Positions 1 to 6,062 of a stretch of DNA of 6,073 bases are shown here, one piece after another (within the stretch, counting starts at the first letter, position 1; each line of letters starts with the position of its first letter). This stretch comes from Flavipsychrobacter stenotrophus (lineage in GTDB: Bacteria; Bacteroidota; Bacteroidia; Chitinophagales; Chitinophagaceae). The notes beneath the pieces are model-generated. The model saw only the letters and a list, made by a program, of their open reading frames with translations, had not been told where the DNA came from and ran no database searches. Location of the stretch: the NCBI GenBank assembly GCA_947379685.1, contig CANCOG010000320.1, positions 1 to 6,073 on the forward strand, given 5' to 3'. Both the position numbers and the translations under genes were made by a program.

Positions 1-731
1 GGTATGATGAGGTACCACAGGTTGAATGCACAAATAGATAATTTGTTATACAAGTTTACCGAATGCGTAATTATTTCATATAATTTACCGAGGCCTCCAT
101 TTTGTATAAAGGGGATTAAAATAACCAATTCCAATGCCACCGCTGATAATATTGCCACAACTATGGTCTTAATATTCTTAAAGCTGTATAAAAGGACGAT
201 CCCGATTACTGGCACAAATTCTATGGCCTGTTGTTTAGTGTTGAGGGCCAATAGAAACAAAAGAGAAGCAGCGACTGGATAGAAAAGCCCTGTAACAATA
301 GCCAGGAATGCAAGGTTGGTGTACATGCTGTCCATTTGCCCCCAAACCATTGAGTTGAACACATAGGCGATATTTAGCAGGAGGTATAAATACGGAATCT
401 TAAATGACAGCAGTTTTTGCCGGAATCCACAAAGCACGAGCAATGGCAAAAAATCAAAAAAGACAAACAATATCTTTATGTTATTGATATTGTTTATGAT
501 ATTGGCTTCGGTTCCTTGTAGCCAGTCGAAAATAGCCAACCCATAAAGGTATACCGGGAGATAGTTGATTCCATTACTATAGACATTGGCAATGCCGTGC
601 CGGTGAATAGCCAGCGCCCATTCCCGCCAAAAGCCCATGTCATAGTCCATATAGGCCCTTGGTAGAATAAAAATATATAAAGCGAATAGCAGTAATATTT
701 CTATGCGGGCCTTTCTAAGACTATTTTCCAT
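1..731 (-). CDS. Gpi18/PIG-M-like polytopic membrane glycosyltransferase (GT-C type), 3' end outside the window
   Basis: An open frame of 243 codons runs from an ATG at 731 to the left edge without a stop, so the C-terminal part is missing. The visible part is strongly hydrophobic, with about six or seven membrane segments near residues 11-26, 55-72, 86-102, 112-126, 139-163, 172-183 and 187-208. Motifs recall the Gpi18/PIG-M-like mannosyltransferases (COG5542 type): an acidic YMDYD motif at 28-32 followed by FWREWA, NYLPVYLY at 55-62, WGQMDSMYT at 130-138 (the family's G-Q-x-D signature), KQQAIEFVP at 166-174 and an AFNLWYL motif near 235-241. Such enzymes transfer sugar from a polyprenyl-phosphate donor on the outer face of the inner membrane. 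The acceptor and the sugar are unknown here. The ATG directly follows the TAA of the upstream TMTC-like gene with no spacer, so translational coupling is likely. Family assignment rests on motif recall. A generic GT-C or DUF2029-type protein is the main alternative. Confidence 0.75.
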   Translation of the reverse strand, partial: MENSLRKARIEILLLFALYIFILPRAYMDYDMGFWREWALAIHRHGIANVYSNGINYLPVYLYGLAIFDWLQGTEANIINNINNIKILFVFFDFLPLLVLCGFRQKLLSFKIPYLYLLLNIAYVFNSMVWGQMDSMYTNLAFLAIVTGLFYPVAASLLFLLALNTKQQAIEFVPVIGIVLLYSFKNIKTIVVAILSAVALELVILIPFIQNGGLGKLYEIITHSVNLYNKLSICAFNLWYLII

Positions 732-2828
732 TTACTTTTTTGGTTTGGTTTCCGGCTTTGCAACAGGTTGCTGCCCAATACCGAGCATAGCCTGTGCAGC
801 CTGGAGGCCTGCCCTCGTTTGCTGATGGTTTGGATTGAGTTTCAGCACCATTGTCCATGCCTGTATCGCCTCAGCTGGTTGCTTGTTGGAGAAATACGCT
901 CCGCCCAGGTTATACCACAGCTCCACATTTGTTGAGTCAATTGCTATTCCCTCCTTGAATTCGTTGATGGCTTCCGGGTATTTCCCAATTTTACCATACT
1001 TGGTCCAGCCATTACGCATGTGGTAGTCGCCTAGCAGGTAGTACAGGTTTTTTAAGGTAGGGTAGTTGGGGTAATTTTTCCGAACGCTGTCCAGACAAAT
1101 TTTTGCACTGTCCAGTACACCCAGTTTATAATAGGCAATGCCCTGATTTAGGAACCCGGCAACAAAACCAGGGTGCGATTCAATAGCGTTACCCAGCAAT
1201 TTAATTGCTTTATGCAGGTATGCATTCTTAACCTGCTCATTGGACGCCGTGTCTGACATGGAGATATAGGAAGCTGCTACGTTGCCGTTTACCAACACAC
1301 TGTTGGGTACTACGTTTATGTCTTGCATAAACAGCGCCTGGTCATTTTTCCAGTCAAGATTCCTTTTTATGGTTTTGAATCCGCAAAGTACGATCATAAG
1401 TACAACAACTCCCGCCAGTGCATATTGCCTCGATGCTGTTTCATTAGCTTTCCAGAGGAATTTATACAATATTATGGCCACTACAATTGCAAAACCAACT
1501 GAAGAATGGAAAATAAGGCGTTCGCCCATTGTCGCACCTATATTGAACACCAGGTTATTAACGAGCAACAAATGGAACATGTAGAATGCAAATGCAAACG
1601 CGAGCACCTTGTAGGTTTTGCGCATAAATACGAAAAATGCAGTTGCCCCTATAATGGACAGATGTACAATAATGGATAGCCAAACCTGCCAGTCACCAAA
1701 ATTCTTATAGGGGATACTATTGTAGGAATAGTCGGCTGATAGTGGATGAGGGAAAATAAGCAGTTTCAGATAATTAAGCGTAGTAGCTATTTCAGTGGCT
1801 ATTTTTTGAGCATGGGTAGCATACGTATAAGGGTTGTTCAAAACTTCTTTTTCCGAAGCTTCGTTGGTGGAACCGAACGAATGGATGAATTCACTAAGTG
1901 TCTGGTCTGAGCCTCCCATAGCCACTTTCGCGCGAATGACGAAGTAAACACCGACTACCAGCAGATAGGGTAGCATGGCCTTAATACTTCTAGCGACAGA
2001 ATATTCCTTAAACAGGTAGAATAAAAGCGGGATAAGTACTACAAGTGTTATTGCATATTCTTTTGAAAGGAATGCCATTAGGAAACAAAGCATGGCGCCC
2101 GCAAGTAGTCCTATCTTTCGTTGTTCCTCGTACCGGAAGGCCAGTATCATGGTAAGGCACATGAATAACAGGGACATGATCTCGTCACGGCTTTTAACGT
2201 TCGCAACCACCTCAGTATGAATGGGATGGATGGTAAATATTATAGTGGCAAGTAAGGCAATTATGGGGTCGTTCTTAAAAACAATGTACCTGAGGAAATA
2301 AAGCAGCACAACAACGGCCGCCATATACCAAAGTACATTAAAAAAATGTCTTACGTGCATATCTTGTACCAGTTTCTTCTCGGCTGGTCCGCGAATACCA
2401 TAAGATAGGCTTTGGCTGAGAAAGCTGTCCATTTTCTCCTCGGGTATTGCACCAAAAAATTGTTGTTCAATGGCAAAAGTGGCAATAGAAAGTGGCCTGT
2501 ACCTGCCACCGGAAAGCTGGTTGACTGTATTGAGTTGTTTGTAATAGCTTGCGTATGCGTCCTTGCTGAAAATGCTACCCAGGCCGGCAAAGCCTTCCAT
2601 AACGTATTCGTTTTTCACAATAACAATACCGTCGTCATGTGCATATTCGTTTACGTAAGTGTTAATGTAAAATATGAAGGCAAGAAGGGCCACGATTACA
2701 GCCTGCACTTTAAAATCATAAAGTGACAATGATTTTGGCGCAGCAGGAACTTCCGGTTGCTTCATTATTGTTGGTTCATCTACCTGCTTAATTTCCTGAC
2801 CAGGGGTATTTTTCTTTTGTTTTGCCAT
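732..2828 (-). CDS. TMTC-like membrane protein: GT-C glycosyltransferase region with C-terminal TPR repeats
   Basis: The 698-residue protein has a Lys-rich cytosolic N-terminus (1-35), about ten membrane segments between residues 41 and 485, and a TPR-rich C-terminal domain. The layout and several landmarks match eukaryotic TMTC O-mannosyltransferases. These are an acidic HDDG at 64-67 in the first loop (D65 and D66 are the catalytic or metal-site candidates), RYRPLS at 109-114, HPIHTEVVA at 201-209 followed by KSRDE, FLSKEYAIT at 253-261, SADYSYNSIP at 364-373, GERLIFHSSVGF at 435-446 and NLDWKND at 490-496. The best TPR units are about 556-589, 590-634 (with an insertion near 607-616) and 635-668, with a looser one before them. 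The protein ends in a Lys-rich tail. Expected role: transfer of a sugar from a polyprenyl-phosphate donor in the membrane, with the TPRs projecting into the periplasm to bind substrate. The sugar and acceptor are unknown. It lies 63 nt after gmk, with a possible own promoter, and directly abuts the next GT-C gene. Databases may name it only as a TPR protein. Confidence 0.8.
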   Translation of the reverse strand: MAKQKKNTPGQEIKQVDEPTIMKQPEVPAAPKSLSLYDFKVQAVIVALLAFIFYINTYVNEYAHDDGIVIVKNEYVMEGFAGLGSIFSKDAYASYYKQLNTVNQLSGGRYRPLSIATFAIEQQFFGAIPEEKMDSFLSQSLSYGIRGPAEKKLVQDMHVRHFFNVLWYMAAVVVLLYFLRYIVFKNDPIIALLATIIFTIHPIHTEVVANVKSRDEIMSLLFMCLTMILAFRYEEQRKIGLLAGAMLCFLMAFLSKEYAITLVVLIPLLFYLFKEYSVARSIKAMLPYLLVVGVYFVIRAKVAMGGSDQTLSEFIHSFGSTNEASEKEVLNNPYTYATHAQKIATEIATTLNYLKLLIFPHPLSADYSYNSIPYKNFGDWQVWLSIIVHLSIIGATAFFVFMRKTYKVLAFAFAFYMFHLLLVNNLVFNIGATMGERLIFHSSVGFAIVVAIILYKFLWKANETASRQYALAGVVVLMIVLCGFKTIKRNLDWKNDQALFMQDINVVPNSVLVNGNVAASYISMSDTASNEQVKNAYLHKAIKLLGNAIESHPGFVAGFLNQGIAYYKLGVLDSAKICLDSVRKNYPNYPTLKNLYYLLGDYHMRNGWTKYGKIGKYPEAINEFKEGIAIDSTNVELWYNLGGAYFSNKQPAEAIQAWTMVLKLNPNHQQTRAGLQAAQAMLGIGQQPVAKPETKPKK

Positions 2829-2845
2829 GATTATACAGTGATACC

Positions 2846-2875
2846 CAAAAGTAACTATTTGTAACGTTTTTTTAA
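2846..2875 (-). promoter_or_regulatory. Candidate Bacteroidota-type promoter for the TMTC-like gene
   Basis: In the 63-nt gap after gmk, the minus strand carries TACTTTTG at 2853-2846, an exact match to the Bacteroidota -7 consensus TAnnTTTG. A TTA at 2875-2873 lies 19 nt upstream, close to the expected TTG -33 element but with one mismatch. Transcription would begin around 2842, leaving a leader of roughly 14 nt before the ATG at 2828. A direct repeat of GTTAC with a 5-nt spacer (2865-2851) overlaps the -7 element and could be an operator or chance. The consensus is known from the phylum. Its use here is inferred. Confidence 0.4.
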
Positions 2876-2891
2876 TCTGATTCGTGGGTCG

Positions 2892-3479
2892 CTAGCTGAT
2901 AGACACTTCCCTGCGCCCAGTAAATTCTTCCACTACGTTTATAAGCTCATTTGTAGCTGTTTCCAGGTTTTCGTTAATGACTATACGGTCAAACCTGGGC
3001 GCAAATGTTAATTCAAGTTTCGCTTTAGAAATACGTTCTTCGAGGCTATGTTCGTTTTCGGAGCCTCGTTGTAACAATCTTTGGCGAAGTACGTCAATTG
3101 ACGGTGCCTCAATAAAAATAGATCTGGAGATATTATGATATTTGTCACTGATGGCCAATGCACCCTGCACATCAATATCTACCAGGGGCGATTTTTGTTT
3201 ATCCCAAATACGCTGTAGTTCCGATTTTAGAGTCCCATAGTATTTTCCGGTATATACCATTTCCCATTCTATAAACGCATCTTCCTCAATGAGTTTCTTA
3301 AACTCTTCTTCTGTATAGAAATAGTAGTCTTTACCATGTTGTTCTCCTACTCGTGGTTGCCGCGTACATGCCGAAATAGAGAATTCCAGCTGTGGGCAAT
3401 TAGCCAGCAGCCTTTTTACAAGGGTTGTTTTACCTGATCCGGAGGGAGCAGTTATAATAATTATTTTACCTGTTGACAA
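2892..3479 (-). CDS. gmk: Guanylate kinase (GMP kinase)
   Basis: This cytosolic enzyme phosphorylates GMP to GDP with ATP, an essential step in GTP and dGTP supply. At 195 residues it matches the usual bacterial length. Visible motifs, in order, are the P-loop APSGSGKTT at 11-19, the GMP-binding stretch with TRQPRVGE at 39-46 and GKDYYF at 49-54, E71-W-E followed by YYGT at 80-83, VDIDVQGA at 100-107 (D101 and D103), and the lid region with RQRLLQRG at 132-139 and R149. The frame begins at a TTG (3479). No ATG or GTG lies between it and the in-frame stop at 3536-3534, and the P-loop sits at the normal distance from this start, so TTG is probably genuine. No Shine-Dalgarno sequence is visible. 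The gene follows a 165-nt spacer and precedes the membrane glycosyltransferase pair. It has no metabolic link to either neighbouring group beyond general nucleotide supply. The stop is TAG. Confidence 0.97.
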   Translation of the reverse strand: MSTGKIIIITAPSGSGKTTLVKRLLANCPQLEFSISACTRQPRVGEQHGKDYYFYTEEEFKKLIEEDAFIEWEMVYTGKYYGTLKSELQRIWDKQKSPLVDIDVQGALAISDKYHNISRSIFIEAPSIDVLRQRLLQRGSENEHSLEERISKAKLELTFAPRFDRIVINENLETATNELINVVEEFTGRREVSIS

Positions 3480-3560
3480 TTGAAGCTGAATTTCATGCGA
3501 ATAAAGCGATTTTTTCTGACTTTTTTTGATTGTTCAGCTAAATTCTGCTAGGGCTGCTTG

Positions 3561-3595
3561 GCAATAGACAATTTTTTGCGAGAAAATTGCATTGC
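3561..3595. repeat. AT-rich imperfect inverted repeat in the spacer upstream of gmk
   Basis: On the plus strand, CAATTTT (3569-3575) pairs with AAAATTG (3583-3589) around a 7-nt loop. GCAAT (3561-3565) can extend the stem by pairing with ATTGC (3591-3595) across a 3-nt/1-nt internal bulge, giving 12 possible base pairs. The stem is weak and no T-tract follows it in the minus-strand direction, so it does not look like a standard intrinsic terminator for the sugar-nucleotide operon. It could be a leader hairpin of the gmk transcript, a protein-binding site or a chance feature. The rest of the spacer (3480-3644) is AT-rich and shows no exact TAnnTTTG promoter on the minus strand. Confidence 0.35.
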
Positions 3596-3644
3596 AGATT
3601 CATTCATCGTCTTATACGGGAAACGGTGGTACCTGAAATATACT

Positions 3645-4184
3645 TTATACAAAAGGGCTGTCAAAATCCTCAAGCCTCATAAATGAAAGATCGCGGGCGG
3701 AAATTATTGGTTCGTTAATTCCCCAGTCAAGCCCGATGCTGTTGTATAGTATGCCCGTATCCTGCGGTTTGCTGTACTCCGACGAAACAAGGTAATAAGT
3801 GATGGTATTGTCTGCTAATGTTAGAAATCCATGGGCAAAACCTTCAGGTATAAAATATGCTTTGTGGTTATCAGCAGATAGTTCGCGGGCTACATGCTGA
3901 CCATACGTGGTTGAGTTTTTACGCAGGTCCACAATAACATCGAGTATGGCTCCTTGCGGGCAAAAGACAACCTTGCTATGCTGGTGTGGCGGCAGCTGAA
4001 AATGCATACCCCTGATCACATTTTTATGAGAAACCGAAAAGTAACTTTCCCGCAAACTGAAGTCAATACCTGCTTTTTTTAGGTCGGTATCGTGAAACGT
4101 TTTGGTAAAGGAGCCACGGTTATCAGTAGAAAAAGGTAGCGTTATCAGGCATGCCACAGCTAATGGAAGCGCTTCTATATGCAT
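3645..4184 (-). CDS. RmlC/RfbC-family cupin sugar-nucleotide epimerase (dTDP-4-dehydrorhamnose 3,5-epimerase-like)
   Basis: The 179-residue protein has the normal length and order of motifs of the RmlC cupin family, which epimerises C3 and/or C5 of nucleotide-linked 4-keto-6-deoxyhexoses. Seen are DNRGSF at 21-26, RGMHFQ at 58-63 with catalytic H61, K71, DVIVDLRKNS at 82-91, IPEGFAHGF at 112-120, Y131 and Y137 at the catalytic tyrosine region, and SARD at 162-165, where D165 fits the Asp of the His-Asp dyad. Differences from canonical dTDP enzymes are Y48 in place of the usual Asn in the QDN motif, E46 in place of its Gln, and H69 in place of the Gln of the PxAQxK motif. The start is an ATG 18 nt after the rfbG stop, so the gene is probably the third of the operon. 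Given the CDP-sugar neighbours, the likely substrate is CDP-4-keto-6-deoxyglucose rather than the dTDP form. This is inference; a dTDP-sugar role is the alternative. Confidence 0.87.
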   Translation of the reverse strand: MHIEALPLAVACLITLPFSTDNRGSFTKTFHDTDLKKAGIDFSLRESYFSVSHKNVIRGMHFQLPPHQHSKVVFCPQGAILDVIVDLRKNSTTYGQHVARELSADNHKAYFIPEGFAHGFLTLADNTITYYLVSSEYSKPQDTGILYNSIGLDWGINEPIISARDLSFMRLEDFDSPFV

Positions 4185-4202
4185 CGAACTTTGTTTTTGA
4201 AA

Positions 4203-5291
4203 TTATGCTCCAAAGTACAATTTTATCTGCGCCATACATTTGTCATGTGCGTTGCGGGTCTTGTCGGCGTACCAGTCAGCAGTCCACTGTATCGCAGTTC
4301 TTGCATCCAGTATTGGTTTCCAGCCTAAGTCGCGTTCTGCCTTTGTACTATCAAGTAAGAGTAGTTTTGCTTCGTGAGGCGCGCCTTCCTCAGCAAAAGA
4401 TTTGTAACTACCATGTCCGTAGCTTTCAATAAAGACCCGGGTCAGTTCTTCAACGGTAAGCATGTCATCGGGGTTAGGCCCCAGATTGTAGGCTGTACTG
4501 TATTTTGCATTATCTTCTGTCATGCGTGCAGCGAGTAAAAGATAGGCGCCCAACGGTTCCAGCACATGTTGCCATGGACGAATGGAATGCGGGTTGCGTA
4601 AACCAACTGTTTCGCCAAAAGAAATAGATCTTACAATATCTGGCACAATTCGGTCGTCAGAATTATCTCCTCCACCTATTACGTTTCCAGCCCGTGCAGA
4701 AGCGATCGTTTTTTCGTGGTTGGAGTAGTCTTTCGGGTTAAAAAATGACCGGCGGTAAGAATCGATCACTATTTCCGCTGCTGCTTTGCTGGCCGAATAG
4801 GGGTCGTACCCGCCTAGTTTGTCGTCTTCTAAGAACGGAAGGCCTCTTTCGGGATTGTCATATACTTTATCGGTGGTGATCATCACACCCACGCAGCCAG
4901 GCACCAGTGTCCGCATTGCATCCAGCACATTGGCTGTTCCCTGTGCATTTACAAGGAATGTATAGCCAGGTTTGTCATAACCCCTCCTCACTAATGCCTG
5001 GGCGGCAAAATGAAAAATGAAATGTGGTTCATACCTCACAATTTCGCTTTGCAGTTTTTGAGCATCGCACAGGTCAGCAATTACCGAGGAATAGCAAAGG
5101 TCATCCCCGTCAATTTCATTATAGAGATCGTATTTTTTTTCAGGAGCGAGCGAATAGCCCTTTACCTGCGCGCCTAGCCAGTTCAATATCTGTAACATCC
5201 ACGCGCCCTTGAAGCCGGTGTGCCCTGTCAGGAAAACGCGTTTGCCGCTAAATACGGAACGTAAATAAGCTTCATTTACCACTTTTTCCAT
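4203..5291 (-). CDS. rfbG: CDP-glucose 4,6-dehydratase
   Basis: This NAD-dependent short-chain dehydrogenase/reductase of the extended type converts CDP-D-glucose to CDP-4-keto-6-deoxy-D-glucose, the branch point for CDP-linked deoxysugars. At 362 residues it has the usual length. The Rossmann nucleotide-binding loop is GHTGFKG at 23-29. HFAAQALVRRGYDKP follows at 94-108. TTDKVYDN at 139-146 supplies T140, D141 and K142 of the catalytic set; the Asp-Lys pair is the CDP-glucose dehydratase form, where dTDP-glucose enzymes carry Asp-Glu. YSASK at 165-169 gives the Y165/K169 pair. RPWQHVLEPLGAY at 238-250 is a typical substrate-binding segment of this family. The ATG at 5291 lies inside the end of rfbF (16-nt overlap in another frame), which indicates operon expression and probable translational coupling. 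No Shine-Dalgarno sequence is visible. Product assignment is strong, and the final sugar cannot be told from this gene. Confidence 0.95.
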   Translation of the reverse strand: MEKVVNEAYLRSVFSGKRVFLTGHTGFKGAWMLQILNWLGAQVKGYSLAPEKKYDLYNEIDGDDLCYSSVIADLCDAQKLQSEIVRYEPHFIFHFAAQALVRRGYDKPGYTFLVNAQGTANVLDAMRTLVPGCVGVMITTDKVYDNPERGLPFLEDDKLGGYDPYSASKAAAEIVIDSYRRSFFNPKDYSNHEKTIASARAGNVIGGGDNSDDRIVPDIVRSISFGETVGLRNPHSIRPWQHVLEPLGAYLLLAARMTEDNAKYSTAYNLGPNPDDMLTVEELTRVFIESYGHGSYKSFAEEGAPHEAKLLLLDSTKAERDLGWKPILDARTAIQWTADWYADKTRNAHDKCMAQIKLYFGA

Positions 5292-6049
5292 AAAGGTTCA
5301 GTTTGCCAGAGGTTTTCTAATTCTTCTTTGTCGCGAAGCGTATCCATACATTTCCAGAAGGCAGGGTGTTTGTATGCTCCAATCTGGCCGTCTTTAGCAA
5401 GGTCATCCATAGGCTGGCGTTCCCACATTATGTCATCTGCATCATCGTGCAAATAATCAGCTATTTCGGGTTCAATAATGAAGAAGCCACCATTTATCCA
5501 TGTTCCTGAATCGGCTGGTTTTTCTTCAAAACTATCTACCGTGCCATCATCCTGCATTTTTATCACCCCGAACCGGCTGGTTGCCTGTATTGCGGTCATG
5601 GTGCATATTTTGCCACTTTCTTCATGGAATTTAAGCACCTCGTCCAGGTCAACGTCTGATACGCCATCGCCATAGGTGAGCATAAAAGTTTCATTACCAA
5701 TATAGGGGAGCACACGCTTGAGCCGTCCGGCAGTCATAGTGTCCAATCCTGTATCTATCAGTGATATTTTGAATGGTTCGGCCAGGTTTCTGTGCACTTC
5801 CAGAGAATTATTGGAAAGGTCAACAGTAATATCTGCGTTATGTAAAAAATAATTAGCAAAGTATTCCTTTATCATCCAGCCCTTGTAACCCAGGCAAATG
5901 ATGAATTCAGTGTGGCCATAGGCGGCATATATTTTCATAATGTGCCATAAAATAGGCTTGCCACCTATTTCTATCATGGGCTTTGGCCTCAGGGAAGATT
6001 CTTCGGATATACGGGTACCTCTGCCGCCTGCAAAAATAACTACCTTCAT
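5276..6049 (-). CDS. rfbF: Glucose-1-phosphate cytidylyltransferase
   Basis: The enzyme joins alpha-D-glucose 1-phosphate and CTP to give CDP-glucose and pyrophosphate, the entry to CDP-deoxysugar synthesis in the cytosol. I place the start at the ATG at 6049, giving 257 residues, the length typical of RfbF/DdhA. A TTG at 6067 would add six residues before the conserved MKVVIFAGG but is less likely. In the 257-residue numbering, the nucleotide-binding signature AGGRGTRISEESSLRPKPM is at 7-25, with R13 and K23 as key residues. TYGDG at 125-129 carries the metal-binding Asp, FEEKP is at 174-178, WINGGFF at 184-190 and FWKCMDTLRD at 231-240, all characteristic of the family. It is the first gene of the run visible here and overlaps rfbG by 16 nt. 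Only 24 nt of upstream sequence are present, so earlier operon genes beyond the right edge cannot be excluded. Confidence 0.95.
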   Translation of the reverse strand: MKVVIFAGGRGTRISEESSLRPKPMIEIGGKPILWHIMKIYAAYGHTEFIICLGYKGWMIKEYFANYFLHNADITVDLSNNSLEVHRNLAEPFKISLIDTGLDTMTAGRLKRVLPYIGNETFMLTYGDGVSDVDLDEVLKFHEESGKICTMTAIQATSRFGVIKMQDDGTVDSFEEKPADSGTWINGGFFIIEPEIADYLHDDADDIMWERQPMDDLAKDGQIGAYKHPAFWKCMDTLRDKEELENLWQTEPLWKKW

Positions 6050-6054
6050 GGGAA

Positions 6055-6062
6055 CAAATATA
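6055..6062 (-). promoter_or_regulatory. Possible -7 promoter element just upstream of rfbF
   Basis: The minus strand reads TATATTTG at 6062-6055, an exact TAnnTTTG match to the Bacteroidota -7 consensus. It ends only 5 nt before the rfbF ATG, so a transcript from it would be leaderless or nearly so. The matching -33 element would lie beyond the right edge and cannot be checked. The short AT-rich context makes a chance match quite possible. Confidence 0.25.

Noticed and set aside
4..282. A 92-codon open frame on the plus strand at the left edge.
   Set aside because: It lies opposite the Gpi18-like gene, whose frame has membrane-protein character and family motifs. The plus-strand translation has no recognisable domain.
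2351..2726. Overlapping open frames on both strands inside the TMTC-like gene.
   Set aside because: They fall within the conserved N-terminal region of the 698-residue protein and read as low-information shadows with no motif.
2831..2842. A TATAAT-like string (GTATAATC) directly before the ATG of the TMTC-like gene.
   Set aside because: It sits only a few bases from the start codon, so no usable transcript leader or start would result, and the sigma-70 consensus of Proteobacteria is not expected in this phylum.
3569..3589. Inverted repeat considered as an intrinsic terminator of the sugar-nucleotide operon.
   Set aside because: The stem is AT-rich and weak, and no run of T follows it on the transcribed strand.
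3548..3607. A 19-codon ATG frame (and a similar 21-codon frame) in the spacer between the epimerase gene and gmk, minus strand.
   Set aside because: They are too short to support without conservation, there is no ribosome-binding signal, and they overlap the AT-rich inverted repeat that explains much of their sequence.
4151..4432. A 93-codon plus-strand frame spanning the epimerase/rfbG junction.
   Set aside because: It is antisense to two well-supported genes, has no domain, and its composition is explained by the opposite strand.
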